Assembly: GCA_934717895.1 (NCBI GenBank)
Contig: CAKUZO010000025.1
Coordinates: forward strand, 1-23,224
DNA from: an uncultured Candidatus Melainabacteria bacterium
GTDB lineage: Bacteria > Cyanobacteriota > Vampirovibrionia > Gastranaerophilales > Gastranaerophilaceae
Length of the DNA: 23,224 bases
Direction of reading: 5' to 3'
Position 1 is the first letter of the stretch, and each line of letters starts with the position of its first letter. Shown one piece after another: positions 7,959-13,779 of this stretch. Made by a program: the position numbers and the translations under genes. The notes under the pieces were generated by a model, which saw only the letters and a list, made by a program, of their open reading frames with translations, ran no database searches and was not told where the DNA came from.

Positions 7959-8144
7959 TTGCCAATTAACGTAAAAAAATATAGACTTCAAGCGAATATT
8001 TCGCAAGAAAAATTGTCTGAAATATTAGAAGTTAATAGCAAATATATCGGGCATGTAGAACGTTTTGAACGATTTATCAGTTTGAAAAAAATAATTGAAA
8101 TCGCCCAATATTTTGATGTTCCGGTTAAAAATTTTTTTGAATAA
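7959..8144 (+). CDS. Small Cro/CI-type helix-turn-helix regulator
   Basis: 61 residues starting at TTG (a stop codon lies one codon upstream, so no earlier in-frame start exists). The sequence KKYRLQANISQEKLSEILEV followed by NSKYIGHVERFERFISLKKIIEIAQYFDVPVKNFF is a nearly complete HTH_3 DNA-binding domain: helix 2 (ISQEKLSEILE) and recognition helix (NSKYIGHVERF) are clear. The usual first few residues of helix 1 are short, and AAGGG is 14 bases before the start, which is far for a ribosome binding site, so weak translation or a slightly shortened gene is possible. It ends one base from the stop of proA, which reads the other way. Target unknown. Confidence 0.75.
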   Translation: MPINVKKYRLQANISQEKLSEILEVNSKYIGHVERFERFISLKKIIEIAQYFDVPVKNFFE

Positions 8145-8145
8145 A

Positions 8146-9393
8146 TTATAAGTCTTTATGGTGGAATTGTCTTTCGCCGGAAACGTAATCCCCAACAATA
8201 TTGCCGTTGCCAATTAATTTATATTTATAAATCGTCAAACCTTCGAGTCCGACAGGGCCTCTGGCATGGGTTTTGTTTGTAGAAATCCCAACTTCTGCTC
8301 CAAAGCCGTATCTAAACCCGTCAGCAAACCTTGTTGAAGCGTTAAAGTAAACACCAGCCGAATCAACTTTGTTCATAAACTTTTCGGCATTTTCAATATT
8401 TTTTGTAATTATACTATCCGTATGCCCGGAACCATAAGTGTTAATGTGTTCTATTGCCTCGTCAACACCATTAACAGTCTTGAAAGCCAAAATCTTGTCA
8501 CCGTATTCGTGAGCCCAACTTTCAGGTTCTGCAACAAGTTGAATTTCTGACAATTGCAACGCCGCAAGAAGCTCATCTTTATGTGCAAATTTTTCGTGAA
8601 TTAATAGGGTTTCAACGGCATTGCAAGCACTCGGATATTGAGTTTTTGCATCAGTCACAACCTTAATTGCCATATCTAAATCAGCACTTTCGTCCACAAA
8701 TATATGGCAAATTCCGTCAGCATGCCCCAAAACAGGAATTCTAGTGTTATCTTTAATAAATCTCACCAACTTGTTACTTCCTCGTGGAATAATCAAATTG
8801 ATATACTTATCGCACTTTAACATTTCATTAACTTCGTCGTGCGTAAAAATCTGTTGTACAACGTTTTGCGGAAATTCTTCAACTTCCGACAAGGCAGAAT
8901 TAATCACAGATAAGATTTTTTTGTTGGTGTTAATACTTTCCTTGCCACCTTTCAAGATTACGGCATTTGCGGATTTTATGGCAAGCGAAGAAATTTGTGC
9001 GATAACATCAGGCCTTGCCTCAAAAATTATTCCCAAAACTCCGATAGGGCAAGAAACTTTGTACAAAGTTAAGTCGCTATCAAGTTCTCGAACTAAAAGT
9101 TTTTTATTAATCGGATCTTCAAGCTTTGCAACGTCACGAATTCCGGCAACCATATCACGCATTTTTGCCTCGCTAAAAACAAGACGATTAAAAGTTGATT
9201 TTGACAATTTCCCTTCATCAACAAGCGTTTGTGCAAGTTCCAAATCAACCTTGTTAGCCTCAAAAATTCCGTCCTTCGCTGATTCAATACTGTCAGCGAT
9301 TTTCAAGAGTGCTTTGTTTTTGATTTCTGTTGATAAATCTGCTATTTTTAATGAAGCTTCTTTCGCGTTTTTTGCTATTTGTATAAAATCCAT
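8146..9393 (-). CDS. proA: Gamma-glutamyl phosphate reductase (ProA)
   Basis: 415 residues, the normal length. ProA reduces gamma-glutamyl phosphate with NADPH to glutamate semialdehyde, the second step of proline synthesis, in the cytosol. It has the aldehyde-dehydrogenase-like fold with CPIGVLGIIFEARPDV at about 115-130, KGGKES near 148, RGSNKLV near 204, and the catalytic cysteine in YPSACNAVETLL (Cys257). The AAAGGA ribosome binding site lies inside the 26-bp repeat at 9397-9422, so the repeat must be kept for translation. Its usual partner proB is on the same strand but about 815 bases upstream, separated by a toxin-antitoxin pair and palindromic repeats. Confidence 0.98.
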   Translation of the reverse strand: MDFIQIAKNAKEASLKIADLSTEIKNKALLKIADSIESAKDGIFEANKVDLELAQTLVDEGKLSKSTFNRLVFSEAKMRDMVAGIRDVAKLEDPINKKLLVRELDSDLTLYKVSCPIGVLGIIFEARPDVIAQISSLAIKSANAVILKGGKESINTNKKILSVINSALSEVEEFPQNVVQQIFTHDEVNEMLKCDKYINLIIPRGSNKLVRFIKDNTRIPVLGHADGICHIFVDESADLDMAIKVVTDAKTQYPSACNAVETLLIHEKFAHKDELLAALQLSEIQLVAEPESWAHEYGDKILAFKTVNGVDEAIEHINTYGSGHTDSIITKNIENAEKFMNKVDSAGVYFNASTRFADGFRYGFGAEVGISTNKTHARGPVGLEGLTIYKYKLIGNGNIVGDYVSGERQFHHKDL

Positions 9394-9396
9394 TTG

Positions 9397-9422
9397 CTTG
9401 TCCTTTTAATTTTTGTTGTCGA
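9397..9422. repeat. 26-bp direct repeat, copy 1 (before proA)
   Basis: Exact 26-base match to 10138-10163, beginning CTTGTCCTTTTAATTTTTGT on the plus strand. On the minus strand it supplies the AAAGGA ribosome binding site of proA. The two copies are 741 bases apart and bound the ParDE-like genes and part of the repeat cluster. Similarity continues weakly beyond the exact match (7 of the next 11 bases), followed in both cases by a palindrome. Confidence 0.9.
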
Positions 9423-9431
9423 ACTTTTGTT

Positions 9432-9448
9432 GTTAGGCAGTGCCTGAC
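9432..9448. repeat. Short palindromic repeat
   Basis: GTTAGGCAGTGCCTGAC: arms GTTAGGCA and TGCCTGAC pair apart from one wobble. A degenerate relative, GTTAGACGGTGCCCAAC, lies at 10060-10076 on the other side of the toxin-antitoxin pair. Appears to be part of a dispersed intergenic repeat family; not U-tracted, so probably not a terminator. Confidence 0.55.
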
Positions 9449-9461
9449 TTGACGTCGCTTT

Positions 9462-9758
9462 TTAATTGTAAAATAAATCTTGATAACCGGTTAAAACTCT
9501 TAAAACAAATATGTTTTCATTTTCTACACAATAAATAATTTGATAATGCTTTGCAACTACTAATTCTCTAATATTTCGTTTTAAAAGTTTTGATTTTCTA
9601 TAACCACTATTCGGAAACATTGATAATATTTTAAATTTTTCCTCAAATATATTTATTAATTCAATTGCTTTGGAAATATTATCTTGTGCAATATAATCAA
9701 ATATTTCTTGCATATCTGTTTCTGCAATCGCGGTAACAACAATATTTAAGTTACACAT
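9462..9758 (-). CDS. RelE/ParE-family toxin
   Basis: 98 residues, the usual size for the ParE/RelE toxin superfamily. N-terminal beta strand (NLNIVVTAIAE), helix with DMQEIFDYIAQDN and the second helix AIELINIFEEKFKILSMFP, then the characteristic GYRKSKL, IRELVVAKHYQIIYCVENENIFVLRVL strands and a C-terminal D-LF. The RELVV--YQIIY pattern is typical of ParE, which usually poisons DNA gyrase. Its ATG overlaps the end of the antitoxin gene by eight bases (antitoxin first), the standard arrangement. Which target it hits cannot be read from sequence. Confidence 0.88.
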   Translation of the reverse strand: MCNLNIVVTAIAETDMQEIFDYIAQDNISKAIELINIFEEKFKILSMFPNSGYRKSKLLKRNIRELVVAKHYQIIYCVENENIFVLRVLTGYQDLFYN

Positions 9759-9996
9759 ATTTTTTTCTCAAATCTTTAAATACTAAATCGCTGTTTCTAT
9801 AATTTCCATTTTGCATATCTTGCCAACCTTTTTCGATTTCTTCATTAAGAGTATTCAATTTTTCTTGGTTGACTTTATTATCAACAAATGCGAATTGGAT
9901 TGCAAAGGAAATTGCTTCGTCCATACTACTAAAAATTCCTTCAGAGATTTTTTCTTTTAAAATATTTTCAATATTGTTAGGAAGTGAAATATCCAT
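9751..9996 (-). CDS. ParD-like antitoxin
   Basis: 81 residues. The start MDISLPNNIENILKEKISEGIFSSMDEAIS is the ribbon-helix-helix DNA-binding pattern of ParD-type antitoxins (short strand, then two helices with G-F/Y-S-xxEAI). The remaining C-terminal part is acidic and would wrap the toxin. It would neutralise the 9462..9758 toxin and repress its own promoter. AGAGG ribosome binding site just upstream. The pair sits inside the proB-proA unit on the same strand. Confidence 0.85.
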   Translation of the reverse strand: MDISLPNNIENILKEKISEGIFSSMDEAISFAIQFAFVDNKVNQEKLNTLNEEIEKGWQDMQNGNYRNSDLVFKDLRKKYV

Positions 9997-10017
9997 ATTA
10001 ATACCTCTTTTTTATAT

Positions 10018-10046
10018 ATAATAGCAGTTTTTGAAACAAATTTCAA
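10018..10046 (-). promoter_or_regulatory. Toxin-antitoxin promoter with overlapping operator
   Basis: On the minus strand TTGAAA (10041-10046), 17-base spacer, TATTAT (10018-10023) preceded by TGC (extended -10). The -35 lies in a perfect palindrome TTGAAA-CAAA-TTTCAA (10031-10046), with a second palindrome CAAGT-TTTTG-ACTTG at 10044-10058. This is the expected layout for autoregulation by the ribbon-helix-helix antitoxin; the binding itself is inference. Confidence 0.6.
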
Positions 10047-10058
10047 GTTTTTGACTTG

Positions 10059-10208
10059 TTGTTAGACGGTGCCCAACCTACCGTAACAGCTGCGGTGCAT
10101 ACCGTTAAATTCTTATTGTCGGATTGGCAAATCCGACCTTGTCCTTTTAATTTTTGTTGTCGAGTTCTTATTGTCGGGATAGCAATCCCGACCTACACTT
10201 AGCCTTTT
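10059..10208. repeat. Cluster of palindromic intergenic repeats
   Basis: About 150 bases between the toxin-antitoxin operon and the proB stop, made of repeat modules. Two 30-base units, 10110-10139 and 10165-10194, share a TTCTTATTGTCGG start and a CCGACCT end, and each has an 8-bp perfect stem (10118-10125 with 10130-10137; 10173-10180 with 10185-10192) with a 4-base loop. The stems differ by paired changes. Between them lies copy 2 of the 26-bp repeat. The remaining part (10059-10109) has a degenerate palindrome and GTAACAGC-TGCGGTGC. Probably a mosaic of dispersed elements; no open frame. Confidence 0.75.
10138..10163. repeat. 26-bp direct repeat, copy 2
   Basis: Exact copy of 9397-9422. 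It contains the same AAAGGA sequence on the minus strand, but here no start codon follows. Located between two palindromic units, 45 bases downstream of the proB stop in the direction of transcription. Confidence 0.9.
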
Positions 10209-11348
10209 TTACAACAACGTTATATTATCTCTCGTAATGATTGCATCATAGTTTTTAAACCCGAGGATTTCCATAATGTTGTCGGAGTGGCACCCGATTA
10301 CTCGTCTGCAAGAATCTGAGGCATAGTTGACAATTCCACGTGCAATTTCATTTCTGCTTTCGTCCAAAATTGATACTACATCTCCTTTGTTAAATTCGTT
10401 TATAACCTCGCAAACTCCAATTGGGAGCAAGCTTTTTTGAGCCAAAAGTGCTTTTTTGGCTCCATTATTAACAACAATTTGACCAATAATATTTGTTGCA
10501 TAGCCAATCCAGCGTTTTTTGTCGGACATCTCTTCTGTTTGCGGAAGAAACATTGTTCCAATTTCTTCGCCTTCAAAGATTTTTTTGATGACATAAGGGA
10601 TTTTTCCGTTGGCAATCAACATTCTACCGCCAAAACGTGTAACCATTTGAGCTGCTTTAAGTTTAGTTCTCATTCCGCCACGACCGCCTTCTGAGGCATC
10701 TGTCCCAAGGGAAAGAATTTTGTCCGTAACTTCGTCGACTTTTCGGATTATTTTAGCGTCCGGATTTGTTTTTGGATTTTTGTCGTAAAGCCCTTCAACA
10801 TCAGACAAAATTACCAACAAATCAGCATCAAGTTCACTTGCAACAAGTGCCGAAAGCTTGTCGTTGTCTGAGAAACAAACCTGCATGTGCTCGTAATGCG
10901 GGTGAACTTCAACCGTAGAAACCGTATCATTTTGGTTAATAATCGGAATTACGCCGAGTTCCAAAAGCTTGTTCAATGTTGTTCTCAAACTCAAATATCT
11001 TTGGCGAAGTGAAAAGTCGTCCTCTGTCAATAAGATTTGAGAAGCGATTAGCCCATAAGTATCAAATCCGCTTTCGTAAATCGACATCAATTTGCCTTGA
11101 CCGATTGCGGCACATGCCTGTTTTAGAGCAACACCTTCTGTACTCTCAATTCCTAAACGCTTTTTGCCCAAGCCAACCGCGCCTGATGTTACAACGATAA
11201 CTTCTTTTCCCATTCTTGCAAGATGCGATAAGTCTTCAATGAATGAAAAAACTCTCGGCAACGAAACATAGCCGTCGTCACCTCTTAAAATATTTGTCCC
11301 AAATTTGAAAACGATACGTTTTGCATTAATAAATTCTTTTCTGTCCAT
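10209..11348 (-). CDS. proB: Glutamate 5-kinase (ProB) with PUA domain
   Basis: 379 residues from the ATG at 11346-11348; the open frame extends further upstream but without sense. ProB phosphorylates glutamate with ATP, the first and normally feedback-inhibited step of proline synthesis. The amino-acid kinase domain (about 1-265) shows VFKFGTNIL near residue 13, VVTSGAVGLGKKRLG near 52, INQND near 145, and SDVEGLYDKNPKTNPDA, GGMRTKLKAAQ further on. The last 100 residues are the PUA domain found in full-length bacterial ProB. No ribosome binding site precedes the ATG, and a perfect TATAAT ends six bases before it, so the mRNA may be leaderless. It should form an operon with proA but is separated from it by the toxin-antitoxin insertion. 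Confidence 0.97.
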   Translation of the reverse strand: MDRKEFINAKRIVFKFGTNILRGDDGYVSLPRVFSFIEDLSHLARMGKEVIVVTSGAVGLGKKRLGIESTEGVALKQACAAIGQGKLMSIYESGFDTYGLIASQILLTEDDFSLRQRYLSLRTTLNKLLELGVIPIINQNDTVSTVEVHPHYEHMQVCFSDNDKLSALVASELDADLLVILSDVEGLYDKNPKTNPDAKIIRKVDEVTDKILSLGTDASEGGRGGMRTKLKAAQMVTRFGGRMLIANGKIPYVIKKIFEGEEIGTMFLPQTEEMSDKKRWIGYATNIIGQIVVNNGAKKALLAQKSLLPIGVCEVINEFNKGDVVSILDESRNEIARGIVNYASDSCRRVIGCHSDNIMEILGFKNYDAIITRDNITLL

Positions 11349-11354
11349 AATTTG

Positions 11355-11360
11355 ATTATA
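11355..11360 (-). promoter_or_regulatory. -10 box of proB, leaderless layout
   Basis: TATAAT on the minus strand, then CAAATT and the ATG. With normal spacing the first transcribed base would be the A of the ATG. A second perfect TATAAT lies at 11373-11378 (minus strand) and would give a short leader instead. No convincing -35 for either. Confidence 0.45.
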
Positions 11361-11387
11361 ATACAAAAAATAATTATAGTAGCGAAC

Positions 11388-11417
11388 TTGATAAAATATT
11401 CTTTTTTTGTTTATAAT
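11388..11417 (+). promoter_or_regulatory. Promoter for the ferredoxin-nitroreductase gene
   Basis: TTGATA (11388-11393), 18-base spacer, TATAAT (11412-11417). Transcription would start about 11424, with an AGGAGG ribosome binding site (11429-11434) before the ATG at 11441. The promoter is divergent from proB. Confidence 0.6.
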
Positions 11418-11440
11418 GATTGAAAAACAGGAGGTTTTAT

Positions 11441-12301
11441 ATGTTTGAAGTTGATAAAGAAAAATGTATTCATTGCGGATTATGTATAAAAGATTGTTCA
11501 GCAAAAGCTTTAAGGTTTGACGAAAATCAAACTCCAATAATTGATGAAAAAAGATGCTTTAAATGCCAACATTGCCTTGCGGTATGTCCGGTAGGTGCAA
11601 TTAGCGTTTGCGGAAAAAGACCTGAAAATTCTGATAAAATTTATTCGCAAGATCCTGAAATGATTTTGAATTTAATTAAATCCAGAAGAAGTTTTAGGCA
11701 CTATAAACAGGAAAATCTTGCACCTGAAAAGCTTCAAAAACTTAAAGAAATGCTAAAATATGTGCCGACAGGCGTAAATTTTCATAAGCTTCACTTCGCA
11801 TTTATTGATGATATCGAGGTTATGAATGAGTTCAGAAATCATGTAAATCAAAGAGTTAAAGATGCTTTGACTGTAAAACCTGTCAAAGCTCTTGCGGAGA
11901 AATTCAGTAGATATACAAAAGCATTTTTGGACGGACAAGATATTTTGTTCAGAGGAGCTCCTCATTTGCTTGTGGTTTCTACTCCTGAAAACGCACCTTG
12001 CAAAACTGTTGATCCATTTATTGCGTTGAGTTATTTTGAGTTGTATGCACAAAGCATGAATGTTGGAACCTGCTGGTGTGGACTTTTGGAATACTGTATG
12101 ATGGCAATGCCTGAATTGTCGGATTATTTAGAAATTCCACAAGGCTACAAACCGTCTTATGTAATGCTTTTTGGTGAACCGGATATTAAATTTGCCAGAA
12201 CAGTTCAGCCGGAAGATTTTGAAATCACTTCTGCCCAAAAAGGTGAGTTTAAAAAATATGGATTGTTCGACAAGATTAAAAAATTAATAAATAAAAAATA
12301 A
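11441..12301 (+). CDS. Ferredoxin-nitroreductase fusion protein
   Basis: 286 residues from the ATG at 11441, which has an AGGAGG ribosome binding site; a TTG seven codons upstream does not. The N-terminus binds two [4Fe-4S] clusters: Cys9, 12, 15, 19 and Cys39, 42, 45, 49, in CIHCGLC and CFKCQHC patterns. From about residue 77 a nitroreductase-family FMN domain begins with SRRSFRHYK, ending about residue 260. This fusion is common in anaerobes; it would pass electrons from ferredoxin to a flavin that reduces nitro or quinone-like compounds, although the physiological substrate is unknown. A basic C-terminal tail follows. No operon partner. Confidence 0.93.
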   Translation: MFEVDKEKCIHCGLCIKDCSAKALRFDENQTPIIDEKRCFKCQHCLAVCPVGAISVCGKRPENSDKIYSQDPEMILNLIKSRRSFRHYKQENLAPEKLQKLKEMLKYVPTGVNFHKLHFAFIDDIEVMNEFRNHVNQRVKDALTVKPVKALAEKFSRYTKAFLDGQDILFRGAPHLLVVSTPENAPCKTVDPFIALSYFELYAQSMNVGTCWCGLLEYCMMAMPELSDYLEIPQGYKPSYVMLFGEPDIKFARTVQPEDFEITSAQKGEFKKYGLFDKIKKLINKK

Positions 12302-12345
12302 AATTACCATATTTTCCTATTTAACACTTGTACTTAAAGGGGATT

Positions 12346-12371
12346 ATTTTACGAAGAAAAAGTCGTAAAAT
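12346..12371. promoter_or_regulatory. Inverted repeat before the 12403 gene
   Basis: Perfect 9-bp arms ATTTTACGA and TCGTAAAAT separated by 8 bases (AGAAAAAG). It lies 45 bases after the nitroreductase stop and 31 bases before the next start. It could be an operator of the downstream gene or a weak hairpin end for the upstream gene; the run TTTAC after it is not a convincing terminator tail. Confidence 0.5.
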
Positions 12372-12402
12372 TTACATATAACATATTTGTGGAGTATTTA
12401 AC

Positions 12403-12711
12403 ATGTTAATGGGAAATGATTGCCACGATTGTGGTAGGTACAATCGTTTGGAAATGAAAAACGTAAATAAAGATATTCTTGCGTGGCTAGAAGACGTCGT
12501 TGAAGAAAATAACAGTCGCATTGAACGCAAAGAGTGGAAAAGCAAATACAACAGTTATGTAGTGTACGACTATGAACCGTTTTGCACCGACGGCTTTGAG
12601 ATTAATGTGGTGATAACTTCTTATAACGTGGCGTATTTGAATTTCATAAAATATCTTTATGATGAAAAAATCAGTACAATTGAATATCTAAACAGTTGTA
12701 TCGGTGTTTAA
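12403..12711 (+). CDS. Small unknown protein, CxxC near N-terminus
   Basis: 102 residues with no family recognised. Starts MLMGNDCHDCGRYNRLEM: a CHDC pair near the N-terminus may bind metal. The rest is a mixed helix/strand domain with WLEDVVEENNSRIERKEW and YVVYDYEPFCTDGFEINVVITSYN; it has no signal peptide or membrane span. A GGAG ribosome binding site is eight bases upstream. A strong terminator follows directly. The coding frame is clean and bounded by regulatory signals, so it looks like a real gene. Confidence 0.72.
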   Translation: MLMGNDCHDCGRYNRLEMKNVNKDILAWLEDVVEENNSRIERKEWKSKYNSYVVYDYEPFCTDGFEINVVITSYNVAYLNFIKYLYDEKISTIEYLNSCIGV

Positions 12712-12724
12712 AATACAGAGATAT

Positions 12725-12764
12725 AAAAAAGACCTATCGGCTTTGATTTCGACAGGTCTTTTTT
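12725..12764. terminator. Bidirectional terminator
   Basis: Stem AAAAAAGACCT (12725-12735) pairs with AGGTCTTTTTT (12754-12764), with TCG/CGA further in and one A-C mismatch. It has an A-run on one side and a T-run on the other, so it can stop both the plus-strand gene ending at 12711 and the minus-strand gene ending at 12784. Confidence 0.9.
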
Positions 12765-12783
12765 GTTGTTAAATTTTATTAAA

Positions 12784-13068
12784 TTAATTTTCAGTTTCTT
12801 CATGAGCTTTTGCAAAGCACTCTTTGCAAAAAACTTCTTTGCCAGGAATTGGTTTAAAAGGAACTTGGGTTTGAGCACCGCATTTAGAGCAAACAGCATC
12901 AAACATTCTTCTTTTTCTTCTGTTGTTGTTTCTGCGAGCCTTTCTGCATTCCGGACATCTTTTAGGTTTGTTCACTAAACCTTTTTCTGCGTAAAATTCC
13001 TGTTCACCTGCTGTGAAGATGAATTCTGCGCCACAATCTTCACAAACAAGTTTTTCGTCTTGGTACAT
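12784..13068 (-). CDS. Zinc-ribbon protein with four CxxC pairs
   Basis: 94 residues, cytosolic. Four cysteine pairs: CEDC (9-12), CPEC, CSKC and CKEC, with a basic RKARRNNNRRKRR stretch between the second and third. The first half, MYQDEKLVCEDCGAEFIFTAG then FYAEKG and RCPECRK, is the well-known small zinc-ribbon family common in anaerobic Firmicutes and cyanobacteria-like genomes. The second half carries a second zinc-binding unit. The basic stretch suggests nucleic-acid binding; function not known. Good ribosome binding site (AGGAG) and promoter upstream. Confidence 0.88.
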   Translation of the reverse strand: MYQDEKLVCEDCGAEFIFTAGEQEFYAEKGLVNKPKRCPECRKARRNNNRRKRRMFDAVCSKCGAQTQVPFKPIPGKEVFCKECFAKAHEETEN

Positions 13069-13128
13069 TTTTCTTCTCCTGATTTAAAATAATACTTTAA
13101 AGAAACCAAAATTCCTTTATTACATATG

Positions 13129-13157
13129 ATTATACACTATTTTTACAATTCTGGCAA
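13129..13157 (-). promoter_or_regulatory. Promoter for the zinc-ribbon gene
   Basis: On the minus strand TTGCCA (13152-13157), 17-base spacer, TATAAT (13129-13134). It leaves a leader of about 55 bases before the ATG at 13068. Near-consensus. Confidence 0.65.
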
Positions 13158-13236
13158 GAGGGGAAAAGATTTAAGATTAGCCATACAATGTTTTAAATTA
13201 AGTATTATCTAAGAAAACTTTTTTCTTTTTATATAA

Positions 13237-13665
13237 TTATTCGTTACAGCCCGGAACAATTAACAGGATTATCAACCATATTATTGCGATTAAGCCGAAA
13301 AATAATTTTAATAGTGGAATTATACTCCCAACGCATGTTAATATTGCAACTAGGAAGCCGATGGATTTGGAATTTAATTCGTCTGTCCAGCCAATATGAT
13401 ACATTCTATGTGCATAATTCATTGTGCATAAATATGTCAGAAGAATCACGCCTATAATATTTACAATTATTTTTGTTGAAATAATGTCGACTCCGAGAGC
13501 ACCAAATATCCAACCCAAAACACAGTATACAGCCATAAGAACGATATATATTAAAATATTTGCCCCTAAAAATTCTAATCTCCCGATACCATAATTTTGC
13601 GAAGAAAAAATATTATGTTTAACTTTTTCTTCCGGTTCTATTTGTTGCATTCCGTATTGTTGCAT
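13237..13665 (-). CDS. DUF805-like membrane protein
   Basis: 142 residues. A short polar Q/E-rich N-terminus is followed by four likely membrane spans (about 33-50, 60-77, 100-117 and 118-138). RLEFLGANILIYIVL resembles the GRI-RLEF/Y start of DUF805, and a short RMYHIGW after the second span resembles the family's RLHDIG motif, where the H and D are often conserved; here it is Y-H. Function of DUF805 is unknown. Stands alone, with its own promoter and AAAGGAG ribosome binding site. Confidence 0.72.
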   Translation of the reverse strand: MQQYGMQQIEPEEKVKHNIFSSQNYGIGRLEFLGANILIYIVLMAVYCVLGWIFGALGVDIISTKIIVNIIGVILLTYLCTMNYAHRMYHIGWTDELNSKSIGFLVAILTCVGSIIPLLKLFFGLIAIIWLIILLIVPGCNE

Positions 13666-13701
13666 TTGCTCTCCTTTATTTGTTGAGTAAGTGACTTTTG
13701 C

Positions 13702-13729
13702 ATTATATGCTTTTTGGGTAGCTTAACAA
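13702..13729 (-). promoter_or_regulatory. Promoter for the DUF805-like gene
   Basis: On the minus strand TTGTTA (13724-13729), 16-base spacer, TATAAT (13702-13707). Suitable distance before the AAAGGAG and ATG at 13665. Confidence 0.6.
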
Positions 13730-13779
13730 TCGTACGTATGAATGAATTTGCGGGAAAGTACAAATTTAATTTGTTCTTT

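Noticed and set aside
8744..9409. 221-codon plus-strand open frame opposite proA
   Set aside because: Antisense to the intact, well-conserved proA; its low-complexity S/L/I-rich translation is the shadow of AT-rich codons and has no recognisable domain.
9397..10163. Insertion sequence or transposon
   Set aside because: No transposase and no terminal inverted repeats at the ends; the 26-bp duplication is longer than usual for known insertion sequences.
10173..10192. proB terminator
   Set aside because: The 8-bp stem is good but the bases after it on the minus strand are AATAAGAAC rather than a T-run, and an identical type of hairpin recurs as part of a repeat.
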